Assembly (NCBI RefSeq): GCF_900230195.1
Contig: NZ_OCNE01000012.1
Coordinates: 151,560-215,559 of the forward strand
Direction: 5' to 3'
Source: Streptomyces zhaozhouensis
GTDB lineage: Bacteria > Actinomycetota > Actinomycetes > Streptomycetales > Streptomycetaceae
Length of the DNA: 64,000 nucleotides
This document shows, in pieces, positions 16,028-24,790 of this stretch (positions are counted from its first letter, which is position 1; each line of letters begins with the position of its first letter). The position numbers and the translations under genes are program-made. A model generated the notes under the pieces. The model saw nothing but the letters and a program-made list of their open reading frames with translations, ran no database searches and had not been told where the DNA came from.

Positions 16028-17396
16028 CCCGCCGACGCCCCGGCGGGGCGCCCCAGCGGCGGCCGGACGGCGCGGGCACCGTCGCCCCGGCCGAGGGCCC
16101 GTCCCCCCACGGACCGCTCCCGCCCGTCGACTCGACGCCCCTCTCCCCGGCCGGCCCGGCAGGCGGCCGGTCGGCGCTCGCCACGAGCGCCGCGAGCAGC
16201 GTCGTCACCGGCACCGAGGCCACCAGGCCGATCGACCCCACCAGGGTCCGCACGATCTCCTCGGCGACCAGCTCGCTGAAGGCCACCGTCGACACCCCGC
16301 TGCGGGCGATGCTGAAGAGCAGCAGCAGGGGCAGCGCGGCGCCCGCGTAGGCCAGCACGAGGGTGTTGACCACCGAGGCGATGTGGTCCCTGCCGATGCG
16401 CATCGCCGCCGAGTAGAGCCGCCGCCAACCCGCCGTCGGCGCCGCCTGCTTCAGCTCCCACACCGCCGAGGTCTGGGTCACCGTCACGTCGTCCAGCACG
16501 CCGAGCGAACCGATCAGGATGCTCGCCAGCAGCAGCCCCTTGATCTCGATGCCCGGATAGAGGCTGTGCACCAGGCCGGTCTGGTCGTCGGTGTTCCCGG
16601 TCAGGTGCGCCAGCTCCATGAAGAGCGAGCCGAGCAGCCCGATCAGCAGCAACGAGACCAGCGTCCCCAGCACGGCGACGGACGTCCGCGCGTTGACCCC
16701 GTGGCACAGGTACAACGTCGCCAGCATGATGACGCTGCCGCCGATGACCGCGACCAGCAGCGGGTTCGAGCCGTGCAGCACCGCCGGCAGGATGAAGAGC
16801 GTCAGCACCAGGAAGCTGACCACCAGGCCGACCAGCGCCAGCAGGCCGCGCATCCGCCCCACCGCCACCACCACGATCGCGAAGATCGCGGCCAGCAGCA
16901 GCATCGGCACCTCGCGGTCCACGTCGACGACGCTGTAGCGCAGCTCCTCCGGCGCCTCGGGCGCGTAGGCGACGACCACCTCCTGACCGTCGTGGAAGCG
17001 CTTGGTCGCGTCGGGCGGGACCACCTCGGTGAACGTGTGCCCCGCGTGCGGGCCGCTGGTCACCTCGACGGTCGCCTGCTCGCACGGCCCGGTGACGCCC
17101 TGCTGCACCTGGACGCCCAGGTCCTCGCAGGGGTGCTGGGTCAACTCGGTGACGCGGGCGTCCTCGTGCTGCTGGTCGAAGCCGACACCCGACCGTTCCT
17201 CCTGCTCGGGCGCGCCACCCGGCCAGAGCAGCACGAGACCGGCGAGCATCACCACCCCGAACGGCACCAGAACGGCGGCTATCACCCGCCGCAGCCGGTC
17301 CGAGACCGGCTCCACCGGGCCGTGCTGATGGGTGTGGCCGTGGGGATGGGCGCGCGGGTCCAGGGGGTCCGCGCCGGGTTCCTGAGGGGAGGTCAC
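15996..17396 (-). CDS. YibE/F-family multi-pass membrane protein
   Basis: About 466 residues. A His-rich cytoplasmic N-terminus (HPHGHTHQHG) precedes the first membrane span (VIAAVLVPFGVVMLAGLVLL). An external domain with paired Cys follows (HPCEDLG, GPCEQATVEV), then about seven further spans from VPMLLLAAIFAIVVVAVGRM to VPVTTLLAALVASAD. The YibE/F hallmark LGVLDDVTVTQTSAVWEL and LASILIGSL are present. Function is unknown; some relatives are linked to metal or solute transport. GTG 17396 is chosen; an in-frame TTG at 17414 would add six residues. The C-terminal tail is Gly/Arg-rich and overlaps the DUF5326 gene. Confidence 0.85.
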   Translation of the reverse strand: MTSPQEPGADPLDPRAHPHGHTHQHGPVEPVSDRLRRVIAAVLVPFGVVMLAGLVLLWPGGAPEQEERSGVGFDQQHEDARVTELTQHPCEDLGVQVQQGVTGPCEQATVEVTSGPHAGHTFTEVVPPDATKRFHDGQEVVVAYAPEAPEELRYSVVDVDREVPMLLLAAIFAIVVVAVGRMRGLLALVGLVVSFLVLTLFILPAVLHGSNPLLVAVIGGSVIMLATLYLCHGVNARTSVAVLGTLVSLLLIGLLGSLFMELAHLTGNTDDQTGLVHSLYPGIEIKGLLLASILIGSLGVLDDVTVTQTSAVWELKQAAPTAGWRRLYSAAMRIGRDHIASVVNTLVLAYAGAALPLLLLFSIARSGVSTVAFSELVAEEIVRTLVGSIGLVASVPVTTLLAALVASADRPPAGPAGERGVESTGGSGPWGDGPSAGATVPAPSGRRWGAPPGRRRATNPRRRRKR

Positions 17397-17462
17397 GTTC
17401 CGATCATCGCTCAAACACGCCGCCGAACGGTCCCGTCCCGGCGCGGCCGTGCCGCCGCCGTG

Positions 17463-17708
17463 TCACCCGGCGCGGCCGAGGTGGAGGACCAGCACCCGCA
17501 CCGCCGCGTCCTCGATCGCGCAGAGCGCGCGGTAGGGCCCCACCCGCAGCCTGCGGTAGTCGCCGAACGGGGCGCTGCTCCCGGGGCGCGGATCGTCGGC
17601 CAGGCCGTCGATCGCTTCGAGAAGGTCCCGCGGTCCCGCCGGGTCGTCCTTGAGGAAGCGGGCGGCGGCGTTCAGCGCCGAGGGCTCGCACTCGACCTCG
17701 TGCCTCAC
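17463..17708 (-). CDS. RelE/ParE-type toxin
   Basis: 81 residues. The fold landmarks are AARFLKDDPAGPRDLLEAID, followed by DYRRLRVGPYRALCAIEDAA and VRVLVLHLGRAG. This matches RelE-family mRNA interferases or ParE-family gyrase inhibitors; the RLRVGPYRALCAIED core with the final LHLGR is the usual RelE form. The GTG start overlaps the antitoxin stop by four bases (GTGA), so the pair is translationally coupled with antitoxin first. That is the usual stoichiometric order for type II modules. Which RNA or protein it attacks is not determinable here. Confidence 0.85.
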   Translation of the reverse strand: MRHEVECEPSALNAAARFLKDDPAGPRDLLEAIDGLADDPRPGSSAPFGDYRRLRVGPYRALCAIEDAAVRVLVLHLGRAG

Positions 17709-17962
17709 GCGGCGTCGCCCGCGTCGAGCATCGCCCGCACCTCGGCCAGGGACGTGCGTCCGCTGGTGTCGCCCCGCGCCTGACGCAGCTCGTACCGCAG
17801 CACGGCGATCGAGTCCTCGTAGTCCTCCAGCGCCTGGGGCGAGACGAGCACGGCGGCGACATGCCCGTGGTCGGTCAGGGCGATGGGCTCACGCGCGTGG
17901 GCGGCCCGCCGTACGAGGTCGCCGAGTTGGGAACGGGCGGCACTGATCGCGATCTCCGTCAT
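17705..17962 (-). CDS. Phd/YefM-type antitoxin
   Basis: 85 residues. The N-terminal DNA-binding fold ISAARSQLGDLVRRAAHARE followed by PIALTDHGHVAAVLVSPQAL is diagnostic of Phd/YefM antitoxins. The C-terminal half (RYELRQARGDTSGRTSLAEV) would wrap and neutralise the toxin. As in related modules it probably represses its own promoter together with the toxin. ATG 17962 is clear. The pair sits between the YibE/F gene and the thiC leader. A chromosomal module of this kind is typically stress-related or an inherited selfish unit. Confidence 0.85.
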   Translation of the reverse strand: MTEIAISAARSQLGDLVRRAAHAREPIALTDHGHVAAVLVSPQALEDYEDSIAVLRYELRQARGDTSGRTSLAEVRAMLDAGDAA

Positions 17963-18097
17963 CCCCGCAATTTAGCGAGAATCCGACCGTGAGAGATGCC
18001 ACAAAGTGCATCTTCCGTCATGTGGTGGACCGGCGTTGCCCCGCGGGGAGGCCCCCTGGCCGGGGGCGGCCCCGGGGGCTTAGCGTGGAGGGGAACG

Positions 18098-18195
18098 AAT
18101 CGCCGCGGGAGCTTCGAGCACGAGGCTGAGAGGGCGCTGTGGCTGCGCCGACCGCCGAACCTGTTACCGGGTAATGCCGGCGTAGGGAGCAAGGT
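18098..18195 (+). promoter_or_regulatory. TPP riboswitch (THI box) controlling thiC
   Basis: The conserved aptamer blocks appear in order: GGCTGAGAGGG (about 18124-18134), GACCGCCGAACCTG (about 18150-18163) and CCGGGTAATGCCGGCGTAGGGAG (about 18167-18189). The aptamer ends about ten bases before the thiC ATG. Thiamine pyrophosphate binding would therefore most simply hide the ribosome site within GGAGCAAGG. Upstream boundary approximate. Confidence 0.95.
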
Positions 18196-18198
18196 CTG

Positions 18199-19851
18199 AT
18201 GACCGAACTGTCAACGGGCGCGTCCGTCGCGCCCGTCATCGGCGCGCACAAGGGATATCTCACCGGAAGCCGCCCGGACATCCGGGTGCCGGTGCGCCGG
18301 GTCCACCTCACCGACGGCGGTGCGGTGACCCTCTACGACACCTCGGGACCCGCCACCGACCCCGGGGTGACCTGCGACGTCCGCGAGGGGCTGCCCCCGC
18401 TGCGGCGGCGGTGGATCGAGGAACGGGCCGGGGACGGCACCGGGGCCGTTACCCAACTGGCCTACGCGAGAAGGGGCGTGGTCACCCCGGAGATGGAGTT
18501 CGTGGCGCTGCGGGAGAACCGGTCCCCCGAGTTCGTCCGCGACGAGATCGCCGCCGGCCGGGCCGTGCTGCCGGCCAGCGTCCGGCACCCGGAGACCGAG
18601 CCGATGATCATCGGCCGGAACTTCCTGGTCAAGGTCAACGCCAACATCGGCAACTCCGCCGTCACCTCGTCCGTCGACGAGGAGGTGGAGAAGATGACAT
18701 GGGCCACCCGCTGGGGCGCCGACACCGTGATGGACCTCTCCACCGGCCGGGAGATCCACACCACCCGCGAGTGGGTGCTGCGCAACTCACCGGTGCCGAT
18801 CGGCACCGTTCCGCTCTACCAGGCCCTGGAGAAGGTCGGCGGCAAGGCCGAGGAACTCAGCTGGGAGGTCTACCGCGACACCGTCGTGGAACAGGCCGAG
18901 CAGGGCGTGGACTACATGACCGTGCACGCCGGTGTGCTGCTGCGCCATGTGCCGCTGACCGCGCGGCGAAAGACCGGCATCGTCTCCCGGGGCGGCTCGA
19001 TCATGGCCGCCTGGTGTCTGGCGCACCACCGGGAGAGCTTTCTGTACACGCACTTCGCGGAGCTGTGCGAGATCCTCGCCGCCTACGACGTCACCTTCTC
19101 CCTCGGCGACGGGCTGCGCCCCGGCTGTGTCGCGGACGCCAACGACGCGGCGCAGTTCGCCGAGTTGCGCACGCTCGGCGAGCTCTGCCGGGTCGCGCGC
19201 GAACACGACGTGCAGACCATGGTCGAGGGCCCGGGGCATGTCCCGATGGACCTGATCAAGGAGAACGTGGAGCTGCAACAGGAGCTCTGCCAGGAGGCGC
19301 CGTTCTACACCCTCGGCCCGTTGACCACCGACATCGCGCCCGCCTACGACCACATCACCTCGGCCATCGGCGCGGCGATGATCGCCTGGTGGGGTACCGC
19401 GATGCTCTGCTACGTGACGCCCAAGGAGCATCTGGGGCTGCCCGACCGGGACGACGTGAAGGCCGGGGTGATCGCGTACAAGATCGCGGCGCACGCGGCG
19501 GACGTGGCCAAGGGGCACCCGGGCGCGCGGGACTGGGACGACGCGCTGTCGGAGGCGCGCTTCGAGTTCCGCTGGGAGGACCAGTTCAACCTCTCCCTCG
19601 ACCCGGAGACGGCCCGCGCCTACCACGACGAGACGCTGCCGGCGGAGCCGGCCAAGACCGCTCAGTTCTGCTCGATGTGCGGACCGAAGTTCTGCTCGAT
19701 GAGCATCAGCAAAACCGTCATGGACAAGTACGGCCCGGGAGGGCAGGAGGAGCTGACCGAGGAGGAGATCCAGCAGGCCATGCTCGTCAAGTCCCGGGAG
19801 TTCGCGGAGGCGCAGGGCCGCAGGGACCTGCCGTTGACCGAGGGGGAGTAG
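18199..19851 (+). CDS. thiC: Phosphomethylpyrimidine synthase
   Basis: ThiC is a radical-SAM enzyme that rearranges aminoimidazole ribotide into HMP phosphate, the pyrimidine half of thiamine, in the cytoplasm. The 550-residue chain carries NFLVKVNANIGNSA, VDYMTVHAGVLLR, VMVEGPGHVP-type sequence (TMVEGPGHVPMD), PLTTDIAPAYDHI and the C-terminal iron-sulfur motif CSMCGPKFCSM (CX2CX4C, about residues 493-501). Length and motifs are complete. ATG 18199 lies directly after the TPP riboswitch, which confirms thiamine feedback control. A strong inverted-repeat terminator follows ten bases after the stop. Confidence 0.97.
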   Translation: MTELSTGASVAPVIGAHKGYLTGSRPDIRVPVRRVHLTDGGAVTLYDTSGPATDPGVTCDVREGLPPLRRRWIEERAGDGTGAVTQLAYARRGVVTPEMEFVALRENRSPEFVRDEIAAGRAVLPASVRHPETEPMIIGRNFLVKVNANIGNSAVTSSVDEEVEKMTWATRWGADTVMDLSTGREIHTTREWVLRNSPVPIGTVPLYQALEKVGGKAEELSWEVYRDTVVEQAEQGVDYMTVHAGVLLRHVPLTARRKTGIVSRGGSIMAAWCLAHHRESFLYTHFAELCEILAAYDVTFSLGDGLRPGCVADANDAAQFAELRTLGELCRVAREHDVQTMVEGPGHVPMDLIKENVELQQELCQEAPFYTLGPLTTDIAPAYDHITSAIGAAMIAWWGTAMLCYVTPKEHLGLPDRDDVKAGVIAYKIAAHAADVAKGHPGARDWDDALSEARFEFRWEDQFNLSLDPETARAYHDETLPAEPAKTAQFCSMCGPKFCSMSISKTVMDKYGPGGQEELTEEEIQQAMLVKSREFAEAQGRRDLPLTEGE

Positions 19852-19860
19852 CCGGGGACG

Positions 19861-19888
19861 GGGGAGCCGTCCGCACGGACGGCTCCCC
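19861..19888. terminator. Strong hairpin terminator between convergent genes
   Basis: A 13-base perfect stem (19861-19873 with 19876-19888, GGGGAGCCGTCCG) and a two-base gap lie between the thiC stop and the end of the convergent peptidase gene. There is no T-run, as is usual in streptomycetes; it can serve both directions. Confidence 0.75.
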
Positions 19889-19936
19889 CCGACTCGTGTA
19901 GTCGAGCACCGTTCCGCACCGGCCGGCGCGGCGCGG

Positions 19937-21523
19937 TCATTCGAGGACGCAACGGGCGTCCGCGGGCGGGGAGGTGAGGTCTATGAGGTAGTCGGCAACG
20001 GTGTCGTCGACGCACGCGTTGCCGGCCAGCAGGGCGGCGCCGTGCTGCTCGCCCTCGACGGTGAGCAGGCTGCCTTCCAGCGCCTCGGCCAGGCGGCTGC
20101 CCTCCTCGTACGGGGTCACGGGGTCGCCGGTGACGGCGACGGTCAACGTGTCGGGCAGGCCCTCGATGTCCGTGGCGTAGGGGTAGCCCAGGGTCGGCTC
20201 CACCGGCCACGCCTCACACATGTTCCGGGTGTCGTCCAGCGGCCGGCCGGGGTCGAAGAACGGGGCGTCCCCGATCATCGTGTGCCTGAGCCGCGACTCC
20301 TGCTCCGGGGTGAGCCGATCCTCGTCCAGGCAGTTGATGACCTCGGTGGCTTCGAGGGCGTCGCTGTAGGTGCCGTCGGCATACCGCTGGTAGTAGGCGT
20401 CGTGCAGTCCGATCAGGGCGTCCCCGCGCCCGTCCCGCACCTCGCGGATGCCCTCGACGACCGCGGGCCAGCTCGCCTCCGAGTACAGCCCGGCGACGAC
20501 CCCGTCGATCGCGTCGGAGAAGCTGAGGACTCGTCCGTCCCCGGCCGGGACCGGCTCGTCGATCAGGGGCCGGACGATCTCCTGGAATCGTTCGGTCACC
20601 GCCTCGGGGTCGGAACCGAGCGGGCAGTCCGGCAACTCCGTACACGCTGCGCCCATCAGCTCGAACGAGCGCCGCAGGCCGAGGTACTGCTGCTCACGCC
20701 GCTCCATGGTGCCCGCGTAGGGGTCCATCGGCGCGTCGAGAACGAGCGCGCGGACGTTCTCGGGGAACATCTCGGCGTAGACCGCGCCCAGCCGCGTGCC
20801 GTAACTCGTGCCGAGGTAGCTCAGCTTGTCGTCGCCCAGCACCGCCCGCAGCACGTCCATGTCACGCGCGGCGTCCCGGGTGCCCACGTGGGAGAGGAAC
20901 TCCTCACTCCCGGTGCGCTCGGCGCACTGCCGCACCCACTGCCGCGTCTCCTCCTCCGTCCAGCTGCCGACGATCAGCTTCTCCGACATCTCGTCGTTCT
21001 CGCGTTCGGCGTCGGTGTAGCAGTCCAGCGCGGGGGTGGACGCGCCGACGCCGCGCGGGTCGATGCCGATCAGGTCGAACCGCTCCAGGACCGGGCTGTC
21101 GGGCGCCATCGCGGCGATCAGCGGGGCGAAGCTCATGCCCGCGAACCCCGGGCCGCCCGGGTTGGTCATCAACGACCCGATCGGCTCCCCGTCCTTCGCC
21201 GGCACCCGCAGCAGCGCGATCGACACCGTCTCGCCACCCGGGTCCTCATAGTCCATCGGCGCCTCCATGCGGGCGCACTCGAACCGCTCGTCGGCGAACA
21301 GCTCCGCATCGGTCTCGTTGCTCGCGTAGGGCTCGCACGGCTCGAAGGCCAGCTCCTGCTCGTAGAAACGCCGCAGCTCCTCCGAGGACTCCCGCGAGGA
21401 CTCCTGCGACGACTCCTCCTGGGACTCGTCCGCGTTCGATGACGTGCAGGCACCGAGCATTCCCACCATCAGCAGCGGCACACCGAGCGCTGCCGTCCGA
21501 CGGACGCGGGCAAGGGTACGCAT
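19937..21523 (-). CDS. Secreted tripeptidyl-aminopeptidase-type lipoprotein (alpha/beta hydrolase, TAP C-terminal domain)
   Basis: 528 residues. The N-terminus is a lipoprotein signal peptide ending LGAC, followed by a Ser/Glu-rich linker (SQEESSQESSRESSEE). The hydrolase core has MTNPGGPGFAGM (oxyanion region), GIDPRGVG and the nucleophile elbow GTSYGT (about residue 240). The C-terminal TAP-like part holds VTGDPVTP with the likely Asp and EGEQHGAALL with the likely His. Its form resembles Streptomyces SlpD/SlpE and Tap enzymes, which trim peptides from the outer face of the membrane. Start at ATG 21523. Confidence 0.9.
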   Translation of the reverse strand: MRTLARVRRTAALGVPLLMVGMLGACTSSNADESQEESSQESSRESSEELRRFYEQELAFEPCEPYASNETDAELFADERFECARMEAPMDYEDPGGETVSIALLRVPAKDGEPIGSLMTNPGGPGFAGMSFAPLIAAMAPDSPVLERFDLIGIDPRGVGASTPALDCYTDAERENDEMSEKLIVGSWTEEETRQWVRQCAERTGSEEFLSHVGTRDAARDMDVLRAVLGDDKLSYLGTSYGTRLGAVYAEMFPENVRALVLDAPMDPYAGTMERREQQYLGLRRSFELMGAACTELPDCPLGSDPEAVTERFQEIVRPLIDEPVPAGDGRVLSFSDAIDGVVAGLYSEASWPAVVEGIREVRDGRGDALIGLHDAYYQRYADGTYSDALEATEVINCLDEDRLTPEQESRLRHTMIGDAPFFDPGRPLDDTRNMCEAWPVEPTLGYPYATDIEGLPDTLTVAVTGDPVTPYEEGSRLAEALEGSLLTVEGEQHGAALLAGNACVDDTVADYLIDLTSPPADARCVLE

Positions 21524-21944
21524 ACTTCTCCTTAAACGGCGAGTGCGGGCGAACGGCCCCCGCTCGCCGAGGGGTTACGTAAAAATCCATGATCCGCAGG
21601 CCCCGGGACCGTGACGAGTGACGTCCGTCATCAGTGCGAGTGACGGATGTAATGGGGAAGCGATGGGACAACGCGCCGCCGGGGCGAACGTCCGGAGCGT
21701 GTGCGAGAGGTGCCGTGCCGGTGGGGTGCTCGGCTGCCGCCGCCACCGCGAACGGGCCCGGGCGAGGGGCGGTTGCCGGCACGGCCCCGTCGGCCCGCCC
21801 TGGCTGTCTGGCGGGTCGACGGCCGCGGCACGGCGGCCGCGGCTTGACGCGATCATGGACATTGCCTTGCCCCGGGAGGGGCAGTAAGTGCGGGGGCGCC
21901 GCGCCCCGTCCCTCCCGTCGAGCCGAAGGGAATGCCACCCCGCC
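21524..21944. promoter_or_regulatory. Divergent intergenic region with paired repeats
   Basis: This 421-base gap lies between the divergent peptidase and TrkA-N genes and has no convincing gene. It holds an exact direct repeat CGAGTGACG at 21615-21623 and 21637-21645, spaced 22 bases or two helical turns. CCGTCA (21625-21630) is mirrored by TGACGG (21641-21646). TTACGTAA-like AT-rich sequence lies near 21577. These look like binding sites for a dimeric regulator of one or both genes. Confidence 0.4.
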
Positions 21945-23924
21945 GTGACCGCGCTTCCTCCCCAGCCCTCCACCCCCGGCCTCAGGACCGTGGGCACCGA
22001 GCACATGATCGTCTGCGGCGACGACGCGTTAGCCGTGCGGCTCGCCGAGGAGCTGCACGACGTCTACCGGGAGCGCGTGACCCTGGTCATGCCGCCGGCG
22101 ACCACCGCGGGCGAGCCCGTCGGCGGGGCCAGGCCGCGGGTCTCCGCGCTGATCGGCCGCATGTCGGCGGCCATCAACCGGCCGTCGCCCGCCCCCGCGG
22201 CCGACGACACCACCGGCGGCGGGATCCGCGTGCCGATAGGGGAGATGACCGCCGCCGAGCCGACCGACGAGGTGCTGCGCCGCGCGGGCGTCGCGCACGC
22301 CACCGCGCTCGCCCTCGTCTACGACGACGACGAGACCAACCTGCGCGGCGCCCTCGCCGCCCGCCGGCTCAACCCGCACCTGCGGCTGGTCGTGCGGCAC
22401 TACAACCGCCGCCTCGGCCAGCATCTCGCCCAACTCCTCGACCAGGCCGCCGCGGTGGCGTTGCCCGACATCGACCCGAGGGAGCTGGACGCCACCACCA
22501 CCGTGCTCTCCGACGCCGACACCGCCGCCCCCGCGCTGGCCGCCACGGCGGTCGCCGGCACCCGCAAGGTGGTGAGCGCCGACGGGCTGCTGCTGCGCGC
22601 CGTCGAGCGCAACCCGCCGGCCGACGGCGAGATCGCCGACCCCGGCCTGTGCACCCTGGCGCTGCTCTCGGCGACGGTCAACGACCCGGCCGGCACCGAG
22701 GGTTCGGACAACAGCGGCGGCGAGGGCCCCCAACTGCTGCCCGACGACCGGGAGGTGGGGCAGGCGACCGGACGCGGCACGGTGGTGCTGGAGACGGTCA
22801 CCCACGCCGGCCCCCCGCTGCCGCCACGCCGGCTGGCGCGGCGGATGGCGCCGCTGGCGGAGATCTTCTCCCGGCGGCTGCGGCTCTCGCTGCTGGGCAT
22901 CGCGCTCGCCGTGCTCGCGCTGGCGCTGGCGCTGTGGCGGGCCACCGGGGGCGACGTGGTGAACGCGGCCTATCTGACGCTGCTCGACATCTTCTCCATC
23001 GGCGACCCGGCCGTGGACGAGCCCGTGGCCCGGCAGTCCATCCAACTGGTCTCCGGGCTTGTCGGGTTGGCGCTGCTGCCGATCCTGATCGCGGCGGCGC
23101 TCCAGGCGCTGGGCGCGTTCCGCGGCACGGCGAACCTGCCGCGCCCCCCGCGCGGGCTCTCCGGCCACGTGGTGCTGCTCGGCCTCGGCAAGGTCGGCAC
23201 CCGGGTGCTGGCGCAGCTGCGGGAGATGGACATCCCGGTGGTCTGCGTGGAGGAGGACCCGGAGGCCAGGGGCATCCCGCTGGCCCGGCGGCTGGGCGTG
23301 CCGGTGGTGCTCGGCGACGTCACCCAGGAGGACGTGCTGGAGTCGGCCAAGGTCCACCGGGCGCGCGCCCTGCTCGCGTTGACCAGCGTGGACGCCACCA
23401 ACCTGGAGGCGGCGCTGCACGCCAGGACCGTCAAGCCGGAGCTGCGGGTGGCGCTGCGGCTGTACGACGACGACTTCGCCACCGTCGTGTACCGCACCCT
23501 GAAGGCGGCGCACCCCGAGGCGCTGACGCGGAGCCGCAGCGTCTCCACGCTCGCGGCGCCCGCGTTCGCCAGCGCGATGATGGGGCGGCAGATTCTGGGG
23601 GCGATACCCGTCGAACGGAAGGTGCTGCTCTTCGCGGCGCTGGAGGTGGACGACTTCCCCCACCTCGGCGGCCGGACGGTCGCGGAGGCCTCCCGGCCCG
23701 GCGCGTGGCGGGTGCTGGCGCTGGACCTGTCGGCGCCCGCCGAGCGGGAGCGGGACCTGGCGGCGGTCCGCGCCTCGGGCGAGGGCGTCTCCGGGGGGCT
23801 GCTGTGGGACGTGCACCCGGGGTACGTGCTGCGGGGCGGGGACCGGGTGGTGGTGGCGGCGACCCGGCGGGGGCTCGCCGAGCTGCTGGGACGCGGAACG
23901 GGCGGGGCGGGGGGCCGCCGCTGA
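21945..23924 (+). CDS. Two-RCK (TrkA-N) membrane protein, ion-channel-like
   Basis: About 659 residues. The first nucleotide-binding RCK unit starts at HMIVCGDDALAVRLAEELHD. A membrane region follows near residues 310-405 with LSLLGIALAVLALALALWRA and VSGLVGLALLPILIAAALQAL. A second TrkA-N unit has GHVVLLGLGKVGTRVLAQL (Rossmann GxGxxG, about 420-438) and VPVVLGDVTQEDVLESAKV. The order RCK-membrane-RCK-RCK-C resembles CASTOR/POLLUX-like or KefA-like putative cation channels gated by nucleotides. GTG 21945 follows GAAGGGAATG at a long spacing; another in-frame GTG 45 bases on is possible. Ion specificity is not predictable. Confidence 0.7.
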   Translation: MTALPPQPSTPGLRTVGTEHMIVCGDDALAVRLAEELHDVYRERVTLVMPPATTAGEPVGGARPRVSALIGRMSAAINRPSPAPAADDTTGGGIRVPIGEMTAAEPTDEVLRRAGVAHATALALVYDDDETNLRGALAARRLNPHLRLVVRHYNRRLGQHLAQLLDQAAAVALPDIDPRELDATTTVLSDADTAAPALAATAVAGTRKVVSADGLLLRAVERNPPADGEIADPGLCTLALLSATVNDPAGTEGSDNSGGEGPQLLPDDREVGQATGRGTVVLETVTHAGPPLPPRRLARRMAPLAEIFSRRLRLSLLGIALAVLALALALWRATGGDVVNAAYLTLLDIFSIGDPAVDEPVARQSIQLVSGLVGLALLPILIAAALQALGAFRGTANLPRPPRGLSGHVVLLGLGKVGTRVLAQLREMDIPVVCVEEDPEARGIPLARRLGVPVVLGDVTQEDVLESAKVHRARALLALTSVDATNLEAALHARTVKPELRVALRLYDDDFATVVYRTLKAAHPEALTRSRSVSTLAAPAFASAMMGRQILGAIPVERKVLLFAALEVDDFPHLGGRTVAEASRPGAWRVLALDLSAPAERERDLAAVRASGEGVSGGLLWDVHPGYVLRGGDRVVVAATRRGLAELLGRGTGGAGGRR

Positions 23925-23954
23925 CCGGGGCCGCCGGCGCGGCGCGACGCGGCG

Positions 23955-23986
23955 CTTGACCCTGACGTCGCGGCAAGCTCTTCACT
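23955..23986 (+). promoter_or_regulatory. Putative MerR-type autoregulated promoter
   Basis: CTTGACC (23955-23961) and GGCAAG (23972-23977) form an imperfect dyad between a TTGACC -35 box (23956-23961) and a weak -10 (TTCACT, 23981-23986) at 19-base spacing. That over-long spacer is the classical MerR arrangement. The downstream ATG (23993) is so close that the message would be nearly leaderless. Confidence 0.45.
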
Positions 23987-23992
23987 GGGGTC

Positions 23993-24790
23993 ATGCGAAT
24001 CGGAGAGCTGGCCGCGTTGACCGGGGTCACCCCCAGGACGGTGCGGCACTACCACCACATCGGGCTGCTGCCCGAGCCCCACCGGACCCCCGGCGGGTAC
24101 CGGGTGTACGGCCTGCGCGACGCGTACCGGGTGGTGCGGGTGCGGAGGCTGACCGCGCTGGGGCTCAGCCTCGACGAGGCGCGGGACGTGCTCGACGACG
24201 AGAGCGGCGTCGAGCTGCGCGAGGTGCTCGGCGAGCTCGACGCCGAGCTGGCCCGGCAGGAGGAGGCCGTCAGGGCGCGCCGCGCGCGGGTCGCCGAGCT
24301 GCTGGCCGAGGCCGAGGGGCACCCGGGGCTGCCGACGGAGGGCCCGGTCTCGCCGGAGCTGACCGCGCTCTTCCGCCGGATGCGGGAGACGGCGGACACG
24401 CTGGGCGGGCCGGAACCGGACGCGGCGGTCAGGGAGCGCGAGCTGATGGCGCTGCTGGAGGGTGCGGCGCCGCAGGGGGGCGACCAGGGGGCCTGGCTCT
24501 CGTCGCTGGTCTCGGCGTTCGGGGACGACCCGGAGGCGATGGCGGCGGCCTACGGGGTCTACGCGGAACTGGACGCGCTCGCCGACGCCGACGCGGACGA
24601 CCCCCGGGTGGGGCCGCTGGCGGCGCGCGTCGTGGAAAGCCTGCCGGAGGAGGTGGCGCGGCTGGCCGCCGGGGTCGGGCCGGGCGACCTCACCGGCGCG
24701 TTCGCCGACGCCTTCTTCGCCGACCACGGGCCGGCGCAGCTCGCGGTGGTGCGCCGGGTCGTGGAGCTGCTCGGGGAGCGTTCCCGATGA
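23993..24790 (+). CDS. MerR-family transcriptional regulator
   Basis: 265 residues. The winged helix-turn-helix MRIGELAALTGVTPRTVRHY is at the extreme N-terminus and YHHIGLLPEPHRTPGGYRVY follows, a textbook MerR domain. A coiled-coil segment comes next (LGELDAELARQEEAVRARRA, about 80-100). The C-terminal half is long and acidic with no Cys-rich metal site, so the effector is likely organic or protein-borne. MerR proteins twist promoters with 19-20-base spacers; such a promoter lies immediately upstream. The stop overlaps the start of the next membrane-protein gene (ATGA), so that gene is its most likely target and partner. Confidence 0.85.
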   Translation: MRIGELAALTGVTPRTVRHYHHIGLLPEPHRTPGGYRVYGLRDAYRVVRVRRLTALGLSLDEARDVLDDESGVELREVLGELDAELARQEEAVRARRARVAELLAEAEGHPGLPTEGPVSPELTALFRRMRETADTLGGPEPDAAVRERELMALLEGAAPQGGDQGAWLSSLVSAFGDDPEAMAAAYGVYAELDALADADADDPRVGPLAARVVESLPEEVARLAAGVGPGDLTGAFADAFFADHGPAQLAVVRRVVELLGERSR

